Part shown: positions 32,954 through 43,735 of the stretch, in pieces
Layout of the letters: every line of letters begins with the position of its first letter
How positions within the stretch are numbered: position 1 is the first letter of the stretch
Assembly: GCA_003427395.1 (NCBI GenBank)
Contig: BFEA01000336.1
Location: 1,612,035-1,664,120 of the forward strand
Direction of reading: 5' to 3'
From: Chara braunii
Lineage: Eukaryota; Streptophyta; Charophyceae; Charales; Characeae
Length of the DNA: 52,086 nt
Notes under the pieces: model-generated
Seen by the model: only the letters and a program-made list of their open reading frames with translations
Database searches by the model: none
Told to the model about the DNA's origin: nothing
Translations under genes and position numbers: made by a program

Positions 32954-34030
32954 TCAGTCGACCACCGTGAGAATCCCATCCACTTCGGTCTTGTGCTTGG
33001 GGAACGGACCGGTAATGTCTATGGGAATCGCTTCCCTTCGCCTCAACGGGACCGGTAATGGTCGTAACTCGCCATACGGACGATGGTTGCGGGATTTGCA
33101 GCATCGGCAAACCTCGCATGACTCGTAATAGCACGTGACGTCGCCGAGAAGGCCGTGCCACCAAAATCGTTGGCGAAGTCGGCCAATCGTGCGATTGACT
33201 CCAAAGTGTCCGGTGGCGGGAGCATCATGGAACTCGCCAAGAAGCCGTGTACGCAAGTGAGGATCACTCGGTACGCAAAGAAGGTCCTTCCCCCGCATGT
33301 GGACAAGCAAGTACCCCTCTTGGATCCGATAGTGAGAAGGCACCGGATTAGGAGAGGAGCAATTCGCGTACTTGTCGCGAAACTCGGGGTCGGCTTGGTA
33401 GCCACGGATGAAGCTGTTCCGCAGGTCATCGTCGATCTCGAAGGTTGAGTAGACCGCGGTACAATGATCCGGACACCGTGAAAGAGCATCCGCAAAACGG
33501 TTCGACTTCCCTGGAATGTGATCGGGAAGGAAGTCGAACTGGTCGATGAAAGCCATCCATCGAGTGATGGTGTTGTTGACGGTGTCTTGGGTCTTGTAAA
33601 AAAACAACGGATTGTTGTCCGTTACCCATCGAAATTGGCTTCGACCAAGGAGGAAGTGCCGCCACCGCTTGAGCGCGTGGACGAAGGCGAGGATCTCCTT
33701 GCGTGCATCGTCCGGGTGCACGACGGACACTTTCTTGCTGAAATACTCGACCGGGTGCCAGTCCACACCATCATGTTGCTCGAGGACTGCACCAATGCCA
33801 TAACCTGACGCATCCGTAGTGACGCGCGTAGGCGCGAGCGGTTCATATATCCGCAAGACCTCCGCAAATAATAGCGCGGCTTTGAGAGCGAAGAATGATT
33901 CCCGCGCCTCCTCTCCGAAGTCAAACGGCCGATCCTCGCATTGAAGCTTGGTCAAGTGGGCCGCAATCTTCGAGTAGCCTTTGATAAAACGTTGGTAGTA
34001 GCAAGGCCAAGGAACGAACGGACATCCGTG
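32954..34030 (-). pseudogene. pol: RNase H and integrase zinc finger (element B)
   Basis: Starts at YYQRFIKGYSKIAAHLTKLQ, the connection after RT. RNase H shows TTDASGYGIGAVLEQ, the Glu in ARKEILAF, and WVTDNNPLFFYK. FADALSRCPD marks its end. The integrase zinc finger has His-His in HDAPATGHFGVN and Cys-Cys in ESCEVCRCCK. The first integrase Asp is in ILTVVD, followed at once by TGA at 32954-32956, which fits CGA to TGA. It is out of frame with RT because bases are missing at the RT/RNase H joint near 34010; element C has an extra Gly-containing stretch there. Confidence 0.88.
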
Positions 34031-35673
34031 ACGTTCCGAGGCTCCGGCCACCCTTGGATGGCCTGAATCTTATCCGATAGCGGACTGATGCCTTCTGGTG
34101 TGACAAAATGGCCCAAGTATTCCAGCTCTTGCCGGACAAATTCACACTTGTCGCGATTGGCCTTGTACTTGGCGCGGCGGAGCGTCTCCAACACTCGTCG
34201 AAGATGCCCAAGATGATCCTCCAAAGTCCGACTATAGATGAGAATATCGTCTAAGTAGACCAGCACGAACCGGTCCAACATTGCACGAAACTCGTTGGTC
34301 ATTGCCGCTTGAAAGGTCGTCGGGGCGTTGGTGAGGCCAAAAGGCATGACCACCCACTCAAAATGCCCATACCGCGTCTTGAATGCGGATTTGTAGCGAT
34401 CATTGGACCGGATCGAGATTTGATGATATCCTGATTTCAAATCCAACTTAGAGAAATACTTTGTGCCGCCCAATCGCTCAAGAAGATCATCGATGCGAGG
34501 AAGAGGCCCTGCATTCTTGACGGTTTGCACGTTGAGCTTGCAGTAGTCGATACACAATCGTAGATCCTTGTTCTTCTTCCGGACGAAGAGAACCGGTGCT
34601 CCATATGGGGAGCTGCTAGGGCGGATCCAGCCCTTGGCCAACAAATCGTCGAGTTGTGCGCGGAGGACCTCAAGCTCCTCCTCGCTCATCCGATAGATGC
34701 AACCTTTCGGTGGCACGACACCGGCCTCAAGAATGATCTCGTGAGAGATCGGCCAATCCGGCACCACACCGGTAGGTGACTCGAAGATGTCGGCTAACTC
34801 GTCCAGCAACCGCACCACCCGGGGGTCCAAAGACAAGTCCGTGGGTGAAGAGTCGGCTACCGCCACGGTCCGCAGGAAACATAGGCCGATCTCCTCGGCC
34901 TCCTCGTAAGCGCAAGTCGCCCTGAATGATTTGGCCGTCACCACTTGGCACCGAATCGAAGGGTGCAGTAGAGGAATAGTACACGCCACTTCGACGCCGA
35001 AGGCGTCGCGAATGCTAAGAGTCCGCCGATGGAAGTTGACCGTGTGATCCGCACTTGCAAGCCAAGGCATTCCCAGAATGATGTCGAAGTCCGTGTTGAG
35101 AATATCGAATGTCACCGGTTCGCATGCATGAGGTGCGAAGTAAACCGGTACGGCCTCGACGTAACGGTCGAGAAGTTGCTGCGTTTTCCCACCCGCCAAC
35201 TTGATCGCCGTCGGGTTTGCCTTCCTCCGAACTTGTGCGCCAAGGCCAACCCTTTGCATAAAGGATTGGCTCATGAAATTGCGAGACGCGCCGCTATCCA
35301 ACAAAGCGCTGCAGGACGTTTGCCCAACTTGAATGCGGACATACATGACCGGTGCGTTGTTGTCATCGTACCGCTGCGTGCGAAACTCGCGGGCCACCTT
35401 GGTAGTATACACAAGGATGTCCCCCACCGTGACTTCGTCATCCGTCGGCGAAGTTGGTGGTGCATAGAAGGATAAGTAAGTGTGGAGATGAGCGCATAGT
35501 GTTGCGCATTGCGGTCCCGGCAAGCGGCCTGTGGTCGAGAGAGGAAGCCATGCAAAGTCCTCGACCGTGAGCGGGTCCAATACCTCTATGTTGAATTCGC
35601 GCGTCGATTCCCGTGAAGAACCACTTGAAGACGATATGTCGCTGCTGCCGGACGGAAAAGAAACCGCACACAC
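33952..35673 (-). pseudogene. pol: Protease and reverse transcriptase (element B), long open frame
   Basis: A 573-codon open frame. Near residue 130 is the retropepsin active site ALLDSGASRNF, and ILGMPWL is its second strand motif. RT follows with MSEEELEVLRAQLDDLLAKG, YGAPVLFVRKKNKDLRLCID, FSKLDLKSGYHQ (catalytic Asp) and an intact VYLDDILIY box. RSFLGLA ends the homology, after which the frame runs into unrelated residues because of a small deletion near 34010. Protease and RT look catalytically complete, making this the best-preserved pol piece in the window. The protein probably began upstream in the gag-pol frame rather than at 35673. Confidence 0.9.
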
Positions 35674-35789
35674 TTCTTGTCCTTGAGCTTAAGTACCCAG
35701 CGTAGGAACGAGCCGGGCAGCATAGTCCTCAAAAGAATAAGTAAGAGGAGGACTATCGACTTCCGCGTGCGCCTCAAAATGAAGGTCGG

Positions 35790-37352
35790 TTACTCGCGAA
35801 GAAACCGGTTCCGGAGCCGTCGAGAGTGTTGTCGAGTCACTCTCGGTGGTGCTAAGTTTCCCTGTTTGCCCTTGCCTTTCAATGGGCAGGCTAGTGTCTG
35901 ATGAAGATTAGTGTTGCACCATAGGCAATAGTGGAATTTCGTGCGCGCCGTAAATGCTTGCTCGGAGATGCCATATTGGGACCATGGGGCTGGAGCTGCT
36001 GCGCCGGGCCCGGGGCTAGATCCTGTGTGAGTCTTCGTCTTGACGCGTCCTCGGCCTCTGCCGGGGCGGCCACCTTCCTAGGCGGCTGCGAGTCTGTCCC
36101 CTTCACTGGCAGAAACAACCCCGCTGGTTTGGTCAAACGGTGTTGCCGCTGCGACCACAACCACTCTTGGCCGATGCTGGTCCCTGCTCGAGCCTGCCGT
36201 AGACGAACGCAGGTTCTTAGCCTCCTTGTTCGTAATGATGATCTGCGCAGCCTTGTCAAAAAGTTCCGCCGTCGTCGTCAAGGTGTCCTCGACGTGAGTC
36301 AGGGCATTACTTAATGTCGGACATGACCTTGAGATGAAAAAGTGGCGGATGGCTTTGAAGCCCATCTGGATATCTGGGACTGGCGTCAAGCGTTGGTATT
36401 CGGCAATCCAGTCGGTACTCGGCAGCGTGCCTTGCTCGAAGATCATGAGCTTGTCCATAGCCTTGATCTCGGGCGGCTCGACTTCGAACCGCTTGTGCCA
36501 CGCTGCCTTCAGATCATCCCAACTGATCTTGGTGTGCAAGTCGTTAGCTAGCACTCCGTACTTGGACAAGAGATTGTCCAACCAAGCTTGGGACGCGCCC
36601 CCTGAGCGAGAGTACAAGTATGCGTGGTGCTTGTGTTCTTTGACGTTGTGTAGCTGCTGCGTGAGCTCGAACTTGCGGAACCATGGAATCAGATCTGTCT
36701 TTGTCGAGTGGCAGAAGATCTCCTGGCCGTCAAACTTTGGAGTTGTCTCGCGCGGTTCCGAACTCGAGGTGTTGGCGGTAGTACAGATCCGTTGTTGCAA
36801 CTGTTGCGTTGCGGTCTGCTGTAACTGCACGCCGTCCTTGAGGGAGCTGACGTCCATCTCCAATGCTTCGAGGCGATCAAAGGTATTGGAAGAGCTTGCA
36901 TCGGGGGCGGCGACAGGTCGCTGCTCCAGCTGCTGAAGGCGGCCTTGGACTTGAGCTAGCGAGTCGTCAAGGCTGTGGATATCCTCCTGCTGTATAATGC
37001 AGATTGCCAGGAGGTCTGTGAGATGCGAGAGGAGGAGAGCGATCTTGTTTTCGCAATCCTCCAACTTGCCATTCTCGGCCTCGGTTCGCCATGCCGCTGC
37101 CATTGTGAGCAAAGTCTGCTCTCCGCTAAATATCTTCTCACGACGTTGGTTTCTTTCTTCATCGGCAGCCCTTGCTGCTGCCTTGTCATGCTGACGCTGT
37201 TGTTCAAGCGCCAACAGACGTGCCTGCTAGGCGTCCTCTGCCGCCTTCTTCGCTGCTGCTGCTGCGTCATCGGGCCGTTTCTTTGTTTCGGTACTCCAAG
37301 CCAGCATCTGGGCCTGATAGGCCTCGTCTGCTTCTCCGGACCTCTGGTCCAT
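35790..37352 (-). pseudogene. gag: gag of element B with CCHC knuckle
   Basis: A likely start is ATG 37352-37350 (MDQRSGEADEAYQ). Gln/Ala/Arg-rich helices follow, TAG at 37227-37229 (fits CAG) interrupts, then a predicted coiled coil (about IQQEDIHSLDDSLAQVQ) and a capsid-like core (PKFDGQEIFCHSTKTDL, ISWDDLKAAWHKRFEVEP, STDWIAEYQRL). A second in-frame TAG lies at 36078-36080, and the same frame then continues to a zinc knuckle CLWCNTNLHQTLAC near 35895-35937. A frameshift is needed to enter the protease frame. Gag would package the RNA through the knuckle. Confidence 0.85.
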
Positions 37353-37421
37353 GACGGTTGTATGTGACCGCACCAGCATAGACCAGGCCGGGGGCCTGCT
37401 GACGTGGTATTTCCTGCTGTG

Positions 37422-37538
37422 TCGGCTGACGTGTCCTGCTGACGTGTCCTGCTGACGTGGTCTGCTGACGTGGCCTGCTGACGTGGTCTGCTGGCGTGTC
37501 CTGCTGACGTAGTCTGCTGAGATGGCCTGCTGACGTTG
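37422..37538. repeat. 13-bp tandem array of (C/T)CTGCTGACGTGG in the element B leader
   Basis: Nine units of 13 bp with few changes, starting at 37422, 37435, 37448, 37461, 37474, 37487, 37500, 37513 and 37526. Each carries CTGACGTG or a one-base variant. Because 13 is not a multiple of 3, three units make 39 nt, and a frame read through the array gives a 13-residue peptide repeat (RQQxxSAxxVSRx). It lies just upstream of the likely gag start. Confidence 0.9.
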
Positions 37539-37552
37539 CAACTTACCAATGT

Positions 37553-38125
37553 CGTCGCAGGGGATCAGTAGGTCTCCCGGCCTCCCTTGAAGTTTGAAAT
37601 GATCAATGAAAAAAATTTCGACTTCAGACTGCAAATGATTTATAGAACTGACTAACAGAATCCTAGAACTGCGGAAAAAAAAAATTCCGAAAAGAAATGA
37701 CAAGTATTCGGATTTTCTCAGATGAGAATATTCGCAGTTTGGAAGATAATACTGCAGGAGGGATTTCCCGTACCGTTTTCAAAAAAACGAATTTCGAAAA
37801 AGAAAATATTCTGAATTTCTAAGTAACGGGACATACAACAGGAAATCGAAATTTTTGAAACAAAGGATATTCCGGATTTTTAACAACGAAATTTCGAATT
37901 TTCAGAAGAAAAAATGGAAATTTCAGATATTGCGCTATTGCAATTTTTCACAACAGAATAGCGAGAAAGCAAAATCCAAGAAAAGAAAAAAAATTCGATT
38001 TTCGGCAGTAAGGTCAAAATCGTGATTTTGGGGTCTAACTAGTGTGCTCTAATCAATCAATAAAGACTAATCAGCTACCTAGTCCCCGTACACGTATCAG
38101 ATCAGGTGGTCCTGATTCACGTGCG
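37553..38125 (-). other. Leader of element B, AT-rich
   Basis: Between the candidate PBS and the 13-bp array. Rich in 'gaaatttcgaattttc' words with short inverted repeats. No convincing coding. Confidence 0.5.
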
Positions 38126-38139
38126 GCGTTCCTATACCA
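38126..38139 (-). other. Candidate primer-binding site (element B)
   Basis: The minus strand reads TGGTATAGGAACGC two bases after the LTR end. It shares only TGGTAT with the initiator-tRNA-Met site of elements A and D, so the primer tRNA is uncertain. Confidence 0.5.
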
Positions 38140-38141
38140 AC

Positions 38142-39437
38142 TGTTACATGCCCAGTTGGGCGATGTACATAGAAACCGAGGATCCGCAATGTGATAAAAA
38201 GGACTGAATGGACAATGCAGTGCGAGTAGAATCTCAACAAGCAATGTGAATTCTAATACATACAAAATGGTGCTGTATAGCGCAGGGAAGACTTAGATAC
38301 AAATCCTGACCTGATCGGGACTGACCTCATTCACATAGTATCAGATAGCGAAGCAGAATGCTAGGATGCTAATGACTAGCCCAATCAATGTTTGAACGCA
38401 GACCAAACATACATCGTATCCATCACCAGGTGTGAAGGAGCCTGGCGCTGTACATAGGAAGAAAGCGCCAGGTCCAGACATGCACTGACGAAGAGGAGGG
38501 GATCAGACGAAAGGAGGGAGAGAGATGGGAATGTCGTCAACACCAAGTCTTTGTCACAAATCCCAAATAACCCCTCGTTGCAATGTCTGAAGTCCAAAAG
38601 TCGAGTCTGGGTCCAATGTCACCAAGCTCTTTCTCTCTTCTCTCGTAGTCTGTAGATGCAGTGAAGTCAGATGATGAGAGGGTGAGAGGGAGATGGTGGA
38701 CTGAGAAGAGGAAGAAGAAGAACTCTCTCTCTCTCTGTTACGAGCCAGGAACTAACCTGTGATGTTGGCGCTGTGCTGCAAGTACCTCGAAGACGAAGCT
38801 GGAGCAACGGCGCTGCAGGTAAGTACCTATGGCCTCCGCCCAATCTCTCTCTCTCTCTAGTGCTATCGTAGCTATGGCGCCCAACGCTGGAGACTACAGC
38901 TACCTATTGCGCCCAACGTTGAAGACTAAAGGCTAACGCTACTACTACTCCGGGGAGTGATGCGGCCCAATCCTGAAGACTACTGCCTCCTGCCTACCCG
39001 TGAAGTGCATGGGAAGTCCCTATGTACTACCTCGGCCTGCCTCCTGACTGCCTGAAGGGCAAGCCAGGCCGAGGAGGCTGCCCTTGCCAATGCTGAAGTG
39101 TGCCAGGGGCTGGCGCTGCAGCAGCTGCTGAGGCTGGCGTGGGGAACAGGCTAAGAATAGCCTGTTCCCGAAACCCTGGTTCAATGCCTGAGTTTCAGGG
39201 CCGGTCGTTCTGATGAACGACCCAAAATGGCCCTTCGTTTCAGGCTAAAAAGGCTATTGCCATTTTTAGTCTGAAACGACACAGGGACTGTAGGCCCCTG
39301 TTTTCAGGCTTTCGGGCTGAACAGTCACGGGGCCTGTAGGCCCTGGTTTTCAGGCTTTAAGCCTGAATTTCAGGCTTTCAGCCTGAGGGACGCAGGGCCT
39401 GGAAAATGGCCCTCGTGTGCAGGCGCAGCATGTAACA
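38142..39437 (-). repeat. 5' LTR of element B
   Basis: 1296 bp, TGTTACATG to CATGTAACA, with the same length and order as 30566-31861. Many of the differences fall in the last 350 bp. Confidence 0.93.
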
Positions 39438-39691
39438 CAGACCCTGGCGTTGAACTTCAAACAAACGTTGTCTTGAAAACAGGCCCAAAATGGCCTGTGC
39501 TAAAACCCTGGCCTGGTGCCTAAGTTTCAGGGCAGGTCGATCTTATGAGGGCCTGAAAATGACCCTCCGTTTCAGGCTGAAAAGACTCAGGGCCTGGAGG
39601 GCCCCTTTTAGGCTGAAACGACACAGGGCCTGGAAGGCCCTGATTTTCCGTCTGGTCGGGCCTTGCAGGCCCGTGTGGCTGCGCACTATGC

Positions 39692-39693
<2 letters not shown>
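39438..39693 (-). repeat. 5' LTR of element C, right part
   Basis: Continues from the CAGAC duplication with 'ctggcgttgaacttcaaac', matching 24116-24370. It ends in TATGCCA at 39693. Confidence 0.85.

Positions 39694-39747
<54 letters not shown>
39694..39747. repeat. (GA)n microsatellite at the gap edge
   Basis: The GA run is cut off by the assembly gap. Confidence 0.9.
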
Positions 39748-40482
39748 NNNNNNNNNNNNNNNNNNNNNNNNNNNNNNNNNNNNNNNNNNNNNNNNNNNNN
39801 NNNNNNNNNNNNNNNNNNNNNNNNNNNNNNNNNNNNNNNNNNNNNNNNNNNNNNNNNNNNNNNNNNNNNNNNNNNNNNNNNNNNNNNNNNNNNNNNNNNN
39901 NNNNNNNNNNNNNNNNNNNNNNNNNNNNNNNNNNNNNNNNNNNNNNNNNNNNNNNNNNNNNNNNNNNNNNNNNNNNNNNNNNNNNNNNNNNNNNNNNNNN
40001 NNNNNNNNNNNNNNNNNNNNNNNNNNNNNNNNNNNNNNNNNNNNNNNNNNNNNNNNNNNNNNNNNNNNNNNNNNNNNNNNNNNNNNNNNNNNNNNNNNNN
40101 NNNNNNNNNNNNNNNNNNNNNNNNNNNNNNNNNNNNNNNNNNNNNNNNNNNNNNNNNNNNNNNNNNNNNNNNNNNNNNNNNNNNNNNNNNNNNNNNNNNN
40201 NNNNNNNNNNNNNNNNNNNNNNNNNNNNNNNNNNNNNNNNNNNNNNNNNNNNNNNNNNNNNNNNNNNNNNNNNNNNNNNNNNNNNNNNNNNNNNNNNNNN
40301 NNNNNNNNNNNNNNNNNNNNNNNNNNNNNNNNNNNNNNNNNNNNNNNNNNNNNNNNNNNNNNNNNNNNNNNNNNNNNNNNNNNNNNNNNNNNNNNNNNNN
40401 NNNNNNNNNNNNNNNNNNNNNNNNNNNNNNNNNNNNNNNNNNNNNNNNNNNNNNNNNNNNNNNNNNNNNNNNNNNNNNNNNN
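39748..40482. other. Assembly gap, 735 N
   Basis: Unknown bases between a GA run on the left and an AC run on the right. Translations across it have no meaning. Confidence 1.
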
Positions 40483-40500
40483 ACACATACACACACACAG
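40483..40500. repeat. (AC)n microsatellite at the right gap edge
   Basis: A short AC run directly after the gap. Confidence 0.85.
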
Positions 40501-40561
40501 ACGAGATTGTGTGGTGGAGAATCAGATCCCAAGATTGCAAGAATTCGACATTACAAGCTGT

Positions 40562-40631
40562 GCAGTAAGATATTAAACTGAAGAGAACAGATATACAGTT
40601 GATCTTAGCCAAAAGGCTGAGGAAGCTGTAT
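40562..40631 (-). pseudogene. U2 snRNA 5'-end fragment
   Basis: On the minus strand, about 70 nt match the conserved 5' end of spliceosomal U2 RNA: CCTTTTGGCTAAGATCAA, then TATCTGTTCT and TCAGTTTAATATCT. The branch-point recognition element GTAGTA is altered (the sequence reads CTGTATATCT), and homology stops after stem IIa, before the Sm site. No plant upstream sequence element or TATA is seen at the expected places. A B-box-like GGTTTGATCC lies about 50 bp upstream and a TG run follows about 60 bp downstream, so it may be a SINE head or a retropseudogene. Confidence 0.75.
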
Positions 40632-40700
40632 AGGGCGGCACACAGCAACCCTGCAATCAGAGATGCACGGATCAAACCCCGGTGCCTACATTCCACTATC

Positions 40701-41097
40701 AAGTCCATCCATTGTTCTCAAACAATTTCCAGTTCAAGGGGCCTAAAGTGATAGCTGCCAGAACTGAGCTCATTCTCATACAAAACGTTTTTAAACTTAT
40801 CTCCAGTTGTAATTGCGGCCAGATGCATTGAGGCATTGCTGTGAATACGGTCAGATACATCCAGGAAAGCCCTCCTCTGAGCATTGGCCCGAGAGGCCCC
40901 TTAAGACTGAATTCATAGCATCGGCTACACAAGCTTGCATTCATGCATTTCTTTTTTTTCTGCCCTTTTTGTTTTTTTTGTTTTTTTTTTGGGGACCACT
41001 TCTCGGTTTGTGTATGTCCCTGCCTGCCCCATGGTCATCCTAATCTTCTTAACAGTTTTTTTTACTCTTTAACAATTTATTGAATTTTTAACTAGGC
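40701..41097. other. Non-coding flank left of element D
   Basis: T-rich tracts near 40950-41080. No gene is seen. The last four bases, AGGC, are the left target-site copy of element D. Confidence 0.5.
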
Positions 41098-42097
41098 TGC
41101 AATGAACCCAGATCGTGAAGACAGTCGTCAACAATGCAAGCCCAGATGAATCTCAACCAGCTGATGATTACCAATAGTCAAAATTGTGTCCAGACAGAAT
41201 GAGATGAGATAATCATACACAGACGAAGGAGAGAGGAGGGAGATTAGACAAAGAAGAGGGAATCAATACAAGGCCCACTCCTGCTTTGGGCCCCCTCCTC
41301 AATCACCACCTCCATAATCAATAGTCTGAACGAGTATCTGAAGTAACCTCAATGTGCCACGTGGCATCTCTAATCAGTCCCTCATCAATGCTGGAGCAAT
41401 GTCGACATGAAGACAACCAGGTACATATCCACGATCTCTCCATAGTCCCGATCTCCTCCCGAATGACGATAATCAGAACAGCAAAATAAGTCACGCAGCA
41501 TCGCTTCGTCAGCGAACAGAAGAACACATGGCAGCAGCCACGTCAGCCAATGATACACGTGGCAGGAGCCACATCAGCGACAGCTCAAGGCAGCTGCCAC
41601 GTCAGCATGCCAAAAAGACAGGTGCAAGCCAGCCACCATGCCGGACCAGCAGCGCCTCGCCGAATCACAATGCCAGCGTCGCAGCGTCGAGCCAGCGTTG
41701 AAGTCAACGTGTGAAGTCAGCATCAATGCAAGATAGAATGAATGTCAAAGCCAGGGAGGTCAACGCTTATGTTGACTCGGGGTCTGGACCCCGGATGCTG
41801 CAACCTGTAGCCGTCCAGATTGGCCTGAAACTGAATTCCCTTCGGCCTGGATGCTTGTCTAGGTACCTGCGCACAACAAGTGAGTGTATCCAACCAAGGG
41901 CCTGGACGCGGTACCTTTGACTCTACAGTTGACTTTGACCCTTGACTTTCCTGGGTGCAGCATTTGGTCACACAGCCAAACGCGACAGACTCAGGCCTGG
42001 GCGTGTCCTGGTCACAGCCCAGTGCAGGCCAACTTTGGTCTGCGTTGCCTGGGGCTGAGTTTTGGGCCCCATACTACTTCTGAACAGGGTTACTGCA
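41098..42097 (-). repeat. 3' LTR of element D
   Basis: 1000 bp, from TGCAATGAAC to TTACTGCA on the plus strand. It lacks about 50 bp relative to the other LTR, including 'cttgatgcaaacgaaggctca'-type sequence at 49423. Confidence 0.92.
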
Positions 42098-42116
42098 TTC
42101 CTGCCGGCCCATTTTT
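42098..42116 (-). other. Weak polypurine tract (element D)
   Basis: The minus strand reads AAAAATGGGCCGGCAGGAA directly before the LTR. It is purine-rich but interrupted. Confidence 0.4.
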
Positions 42117-42136
42117 GAGTTCCACCGCAGAAATTT

Positions 42137-43735
42137 TTAAGACTTTAACCCTCGTTCATAAGCAGCAACAATATCAGGAGCAGTTTCAAGTAGTTCTCTT
42201 GTGCTAAACCATCTGTCCTCAGATGGAGCCTGAGACTTAAAACGTACCTTGAACTGCTTCTGAGGTCGTCCACGTGCTCCCGTAGAGAAGTATCCATGCT
42301 CTATGATTTTATCTACTTCATATCTGCCTTCCATAGATGGCGGAATCATTGAGGGTCTGTTAGGAAATTATTTCCCTTCTACATAGGGAAACCATTTGGA
42401 CGCGTGAAAGACAGGATATGTTTTGAGATGAGGGGGGATATCAATGCGATAAGACGGTCCCTCTGCATCTCCAATTACTTTGAGAACTTCCCAGGGTCCA
42501 AAGTAGACAGGCAACAGTTTTTGAGATACATCTTTTTCTAATGAAAACTCTTTGGATTTAACCGAGACCAGATCACCCTCTTTGAATGTGGATGGTCGTC
42601 TATGCTTATTAGCTTGTTCAATCATTTGGTCTTGAACTTTCTTTAAGTTTTCTTTTACTTTTTTTACGTCTTCTTGAAATAAAAATGCATATTCTCGTGT
42701 CCCTGGAGGTAGCCTAAGGAATTGGTCCCGTGTTAACACATCAATGAGACGCCTAGGTTTCCATCCCTTGTGCAGTGCGTTAGGCGTTCGTCCTGTAGCG
42801 GTGTGGACACTGCTATTATATGCACTGGCTATCTTGGGTAAGTTCTCATCCCTATCAATTTGATTAGGTCTTACATACATGCACAAGAGTTGTTGGCACA
42901 ATCGGTTTATTTGTTCACTTTGCCCATTCGTTTCAGGGTGTCGCCCTAACGACATGGTCAAACGTGTGTCGTATGCCTCTATCGGCTTTTGCCATGGCAT
43001 ACTTGTGAACATGACATCTCGATTAGATACAATGGATAAAGGAAAACCATACTCAGTTACCCATTTCATCTGAAATTTCTGGATCACAAGTTCAGTCCTT
43101 GCTTCAGCAGGTAAGGGAATAAACATACCATATTTAGAGAAACGGTCCACAATCATCATCACTTGACTATTACCTTTGAGACTTTTAACCAGACTCATAA
43201 AGTCAATTGAGATGGACTCACCTAGTTCGCTTGGTATAGGTAATGGCCTGAGAAGTCCAAGAGGATTCTCATGCGTCGGCTTGTTTCTCTGACACACTAG
43301 ACTGGTACGTACATAAGTTAGTACACCTTCTTTTAATCCCTTCCACTCGAAGCGTTCTCTAACCTCTGCGTAAGTTTTCTTGAATCCAAAGTGTCCTTCA
43401 AAGTCGTGACATTCCCCAATCAGCAGACTCTTAATTCTTTCTTGGAGAGGAATACACAATCTTTGTTCTGTTTGGTCTATCAAGAAAAGCAAACCATCGG
43501 CTATTCTATAGTTGGGTAATTGCGAAGGATCTCGTGCAAGGACATCCATAATTGGCTTCCAAATTGGATCAGTAGAGTATCCTTGACGAATCTGGTCTTT
43601 TAAGTCATTCCCAACATCCAAGTATGAGACAATTGTACCAAAGAAGTCACTGCGTCGGGATAAAGCATCTGCAACCACATTAGACTTACCTTTGATAGTT
43701 TTAAGCTCAAAGTCAAAGGTGTCAATGAAGGCAGA
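42137..43735 (-). pseudogene. int: Integrase and chromodomain (element D)
   Basis: Follows the RNase H end (VADALSRRSD). The zinc finger keeps His-His (HDFEGHFG), but its first Cys is Ser (TSLVCQRNK; element F has TCKLCQRNK). In the core, the first Asp (MIVDRFSKY) and the Glu (PETNGQSEQ) are present, while the middle motif reads IVSNRDVMF, so the Asp expected there is Asn (fits G to A). The C-terminal domain (EGDLVSVKSKEFSLEKD) ends at TAA 42368-42370 (fits CAA). The same frame goes on into a chromodomain (about YEVDKIIEHGYFS to RWFSTRELLETAPDIVAAYE) ending at 42137. Integrase would insert the DNA, with the chromodomain biasing the target. Confidence 0.9.

Larger units (their letters stand above)
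30566..39437 (-). mobile_element. Chromovirus-like Ty3/gypsy element B, near full length
   Basis: An 8872-bp element with two 1296-bp LTRs, a polypurine tract, gag, protease, RT, RNase H, integrase, chromodomain and a candidate PBS, all on the minus strand. The 5-bp target-site duplication CAGAC lies at 30561-30565 and 39438-39442. It is inserted in the 5' LTR of element C. By eye the LTRs differ at roughly 20 positions, so the insertion is recent relative to C. At least one frameshift and four nonsense codons make this copy non-autonomous. Confidence 0.93.

Noticed and set aside
33952-35673. Active retrotransposon pol gene
   Set aside because: Protease and RT motifs are intact, but RNase H and integrase are out of frame and further stops follow.
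40562-40631. Functional U2 snRNA gene
   Set aside because: The branch-point element is altered, the 3' two thirds are missing and no snRNA promoter elements are seen.
39490-40708. Long open frames across the gap
   Set aside because: They consist mostly of unknown residues from N.
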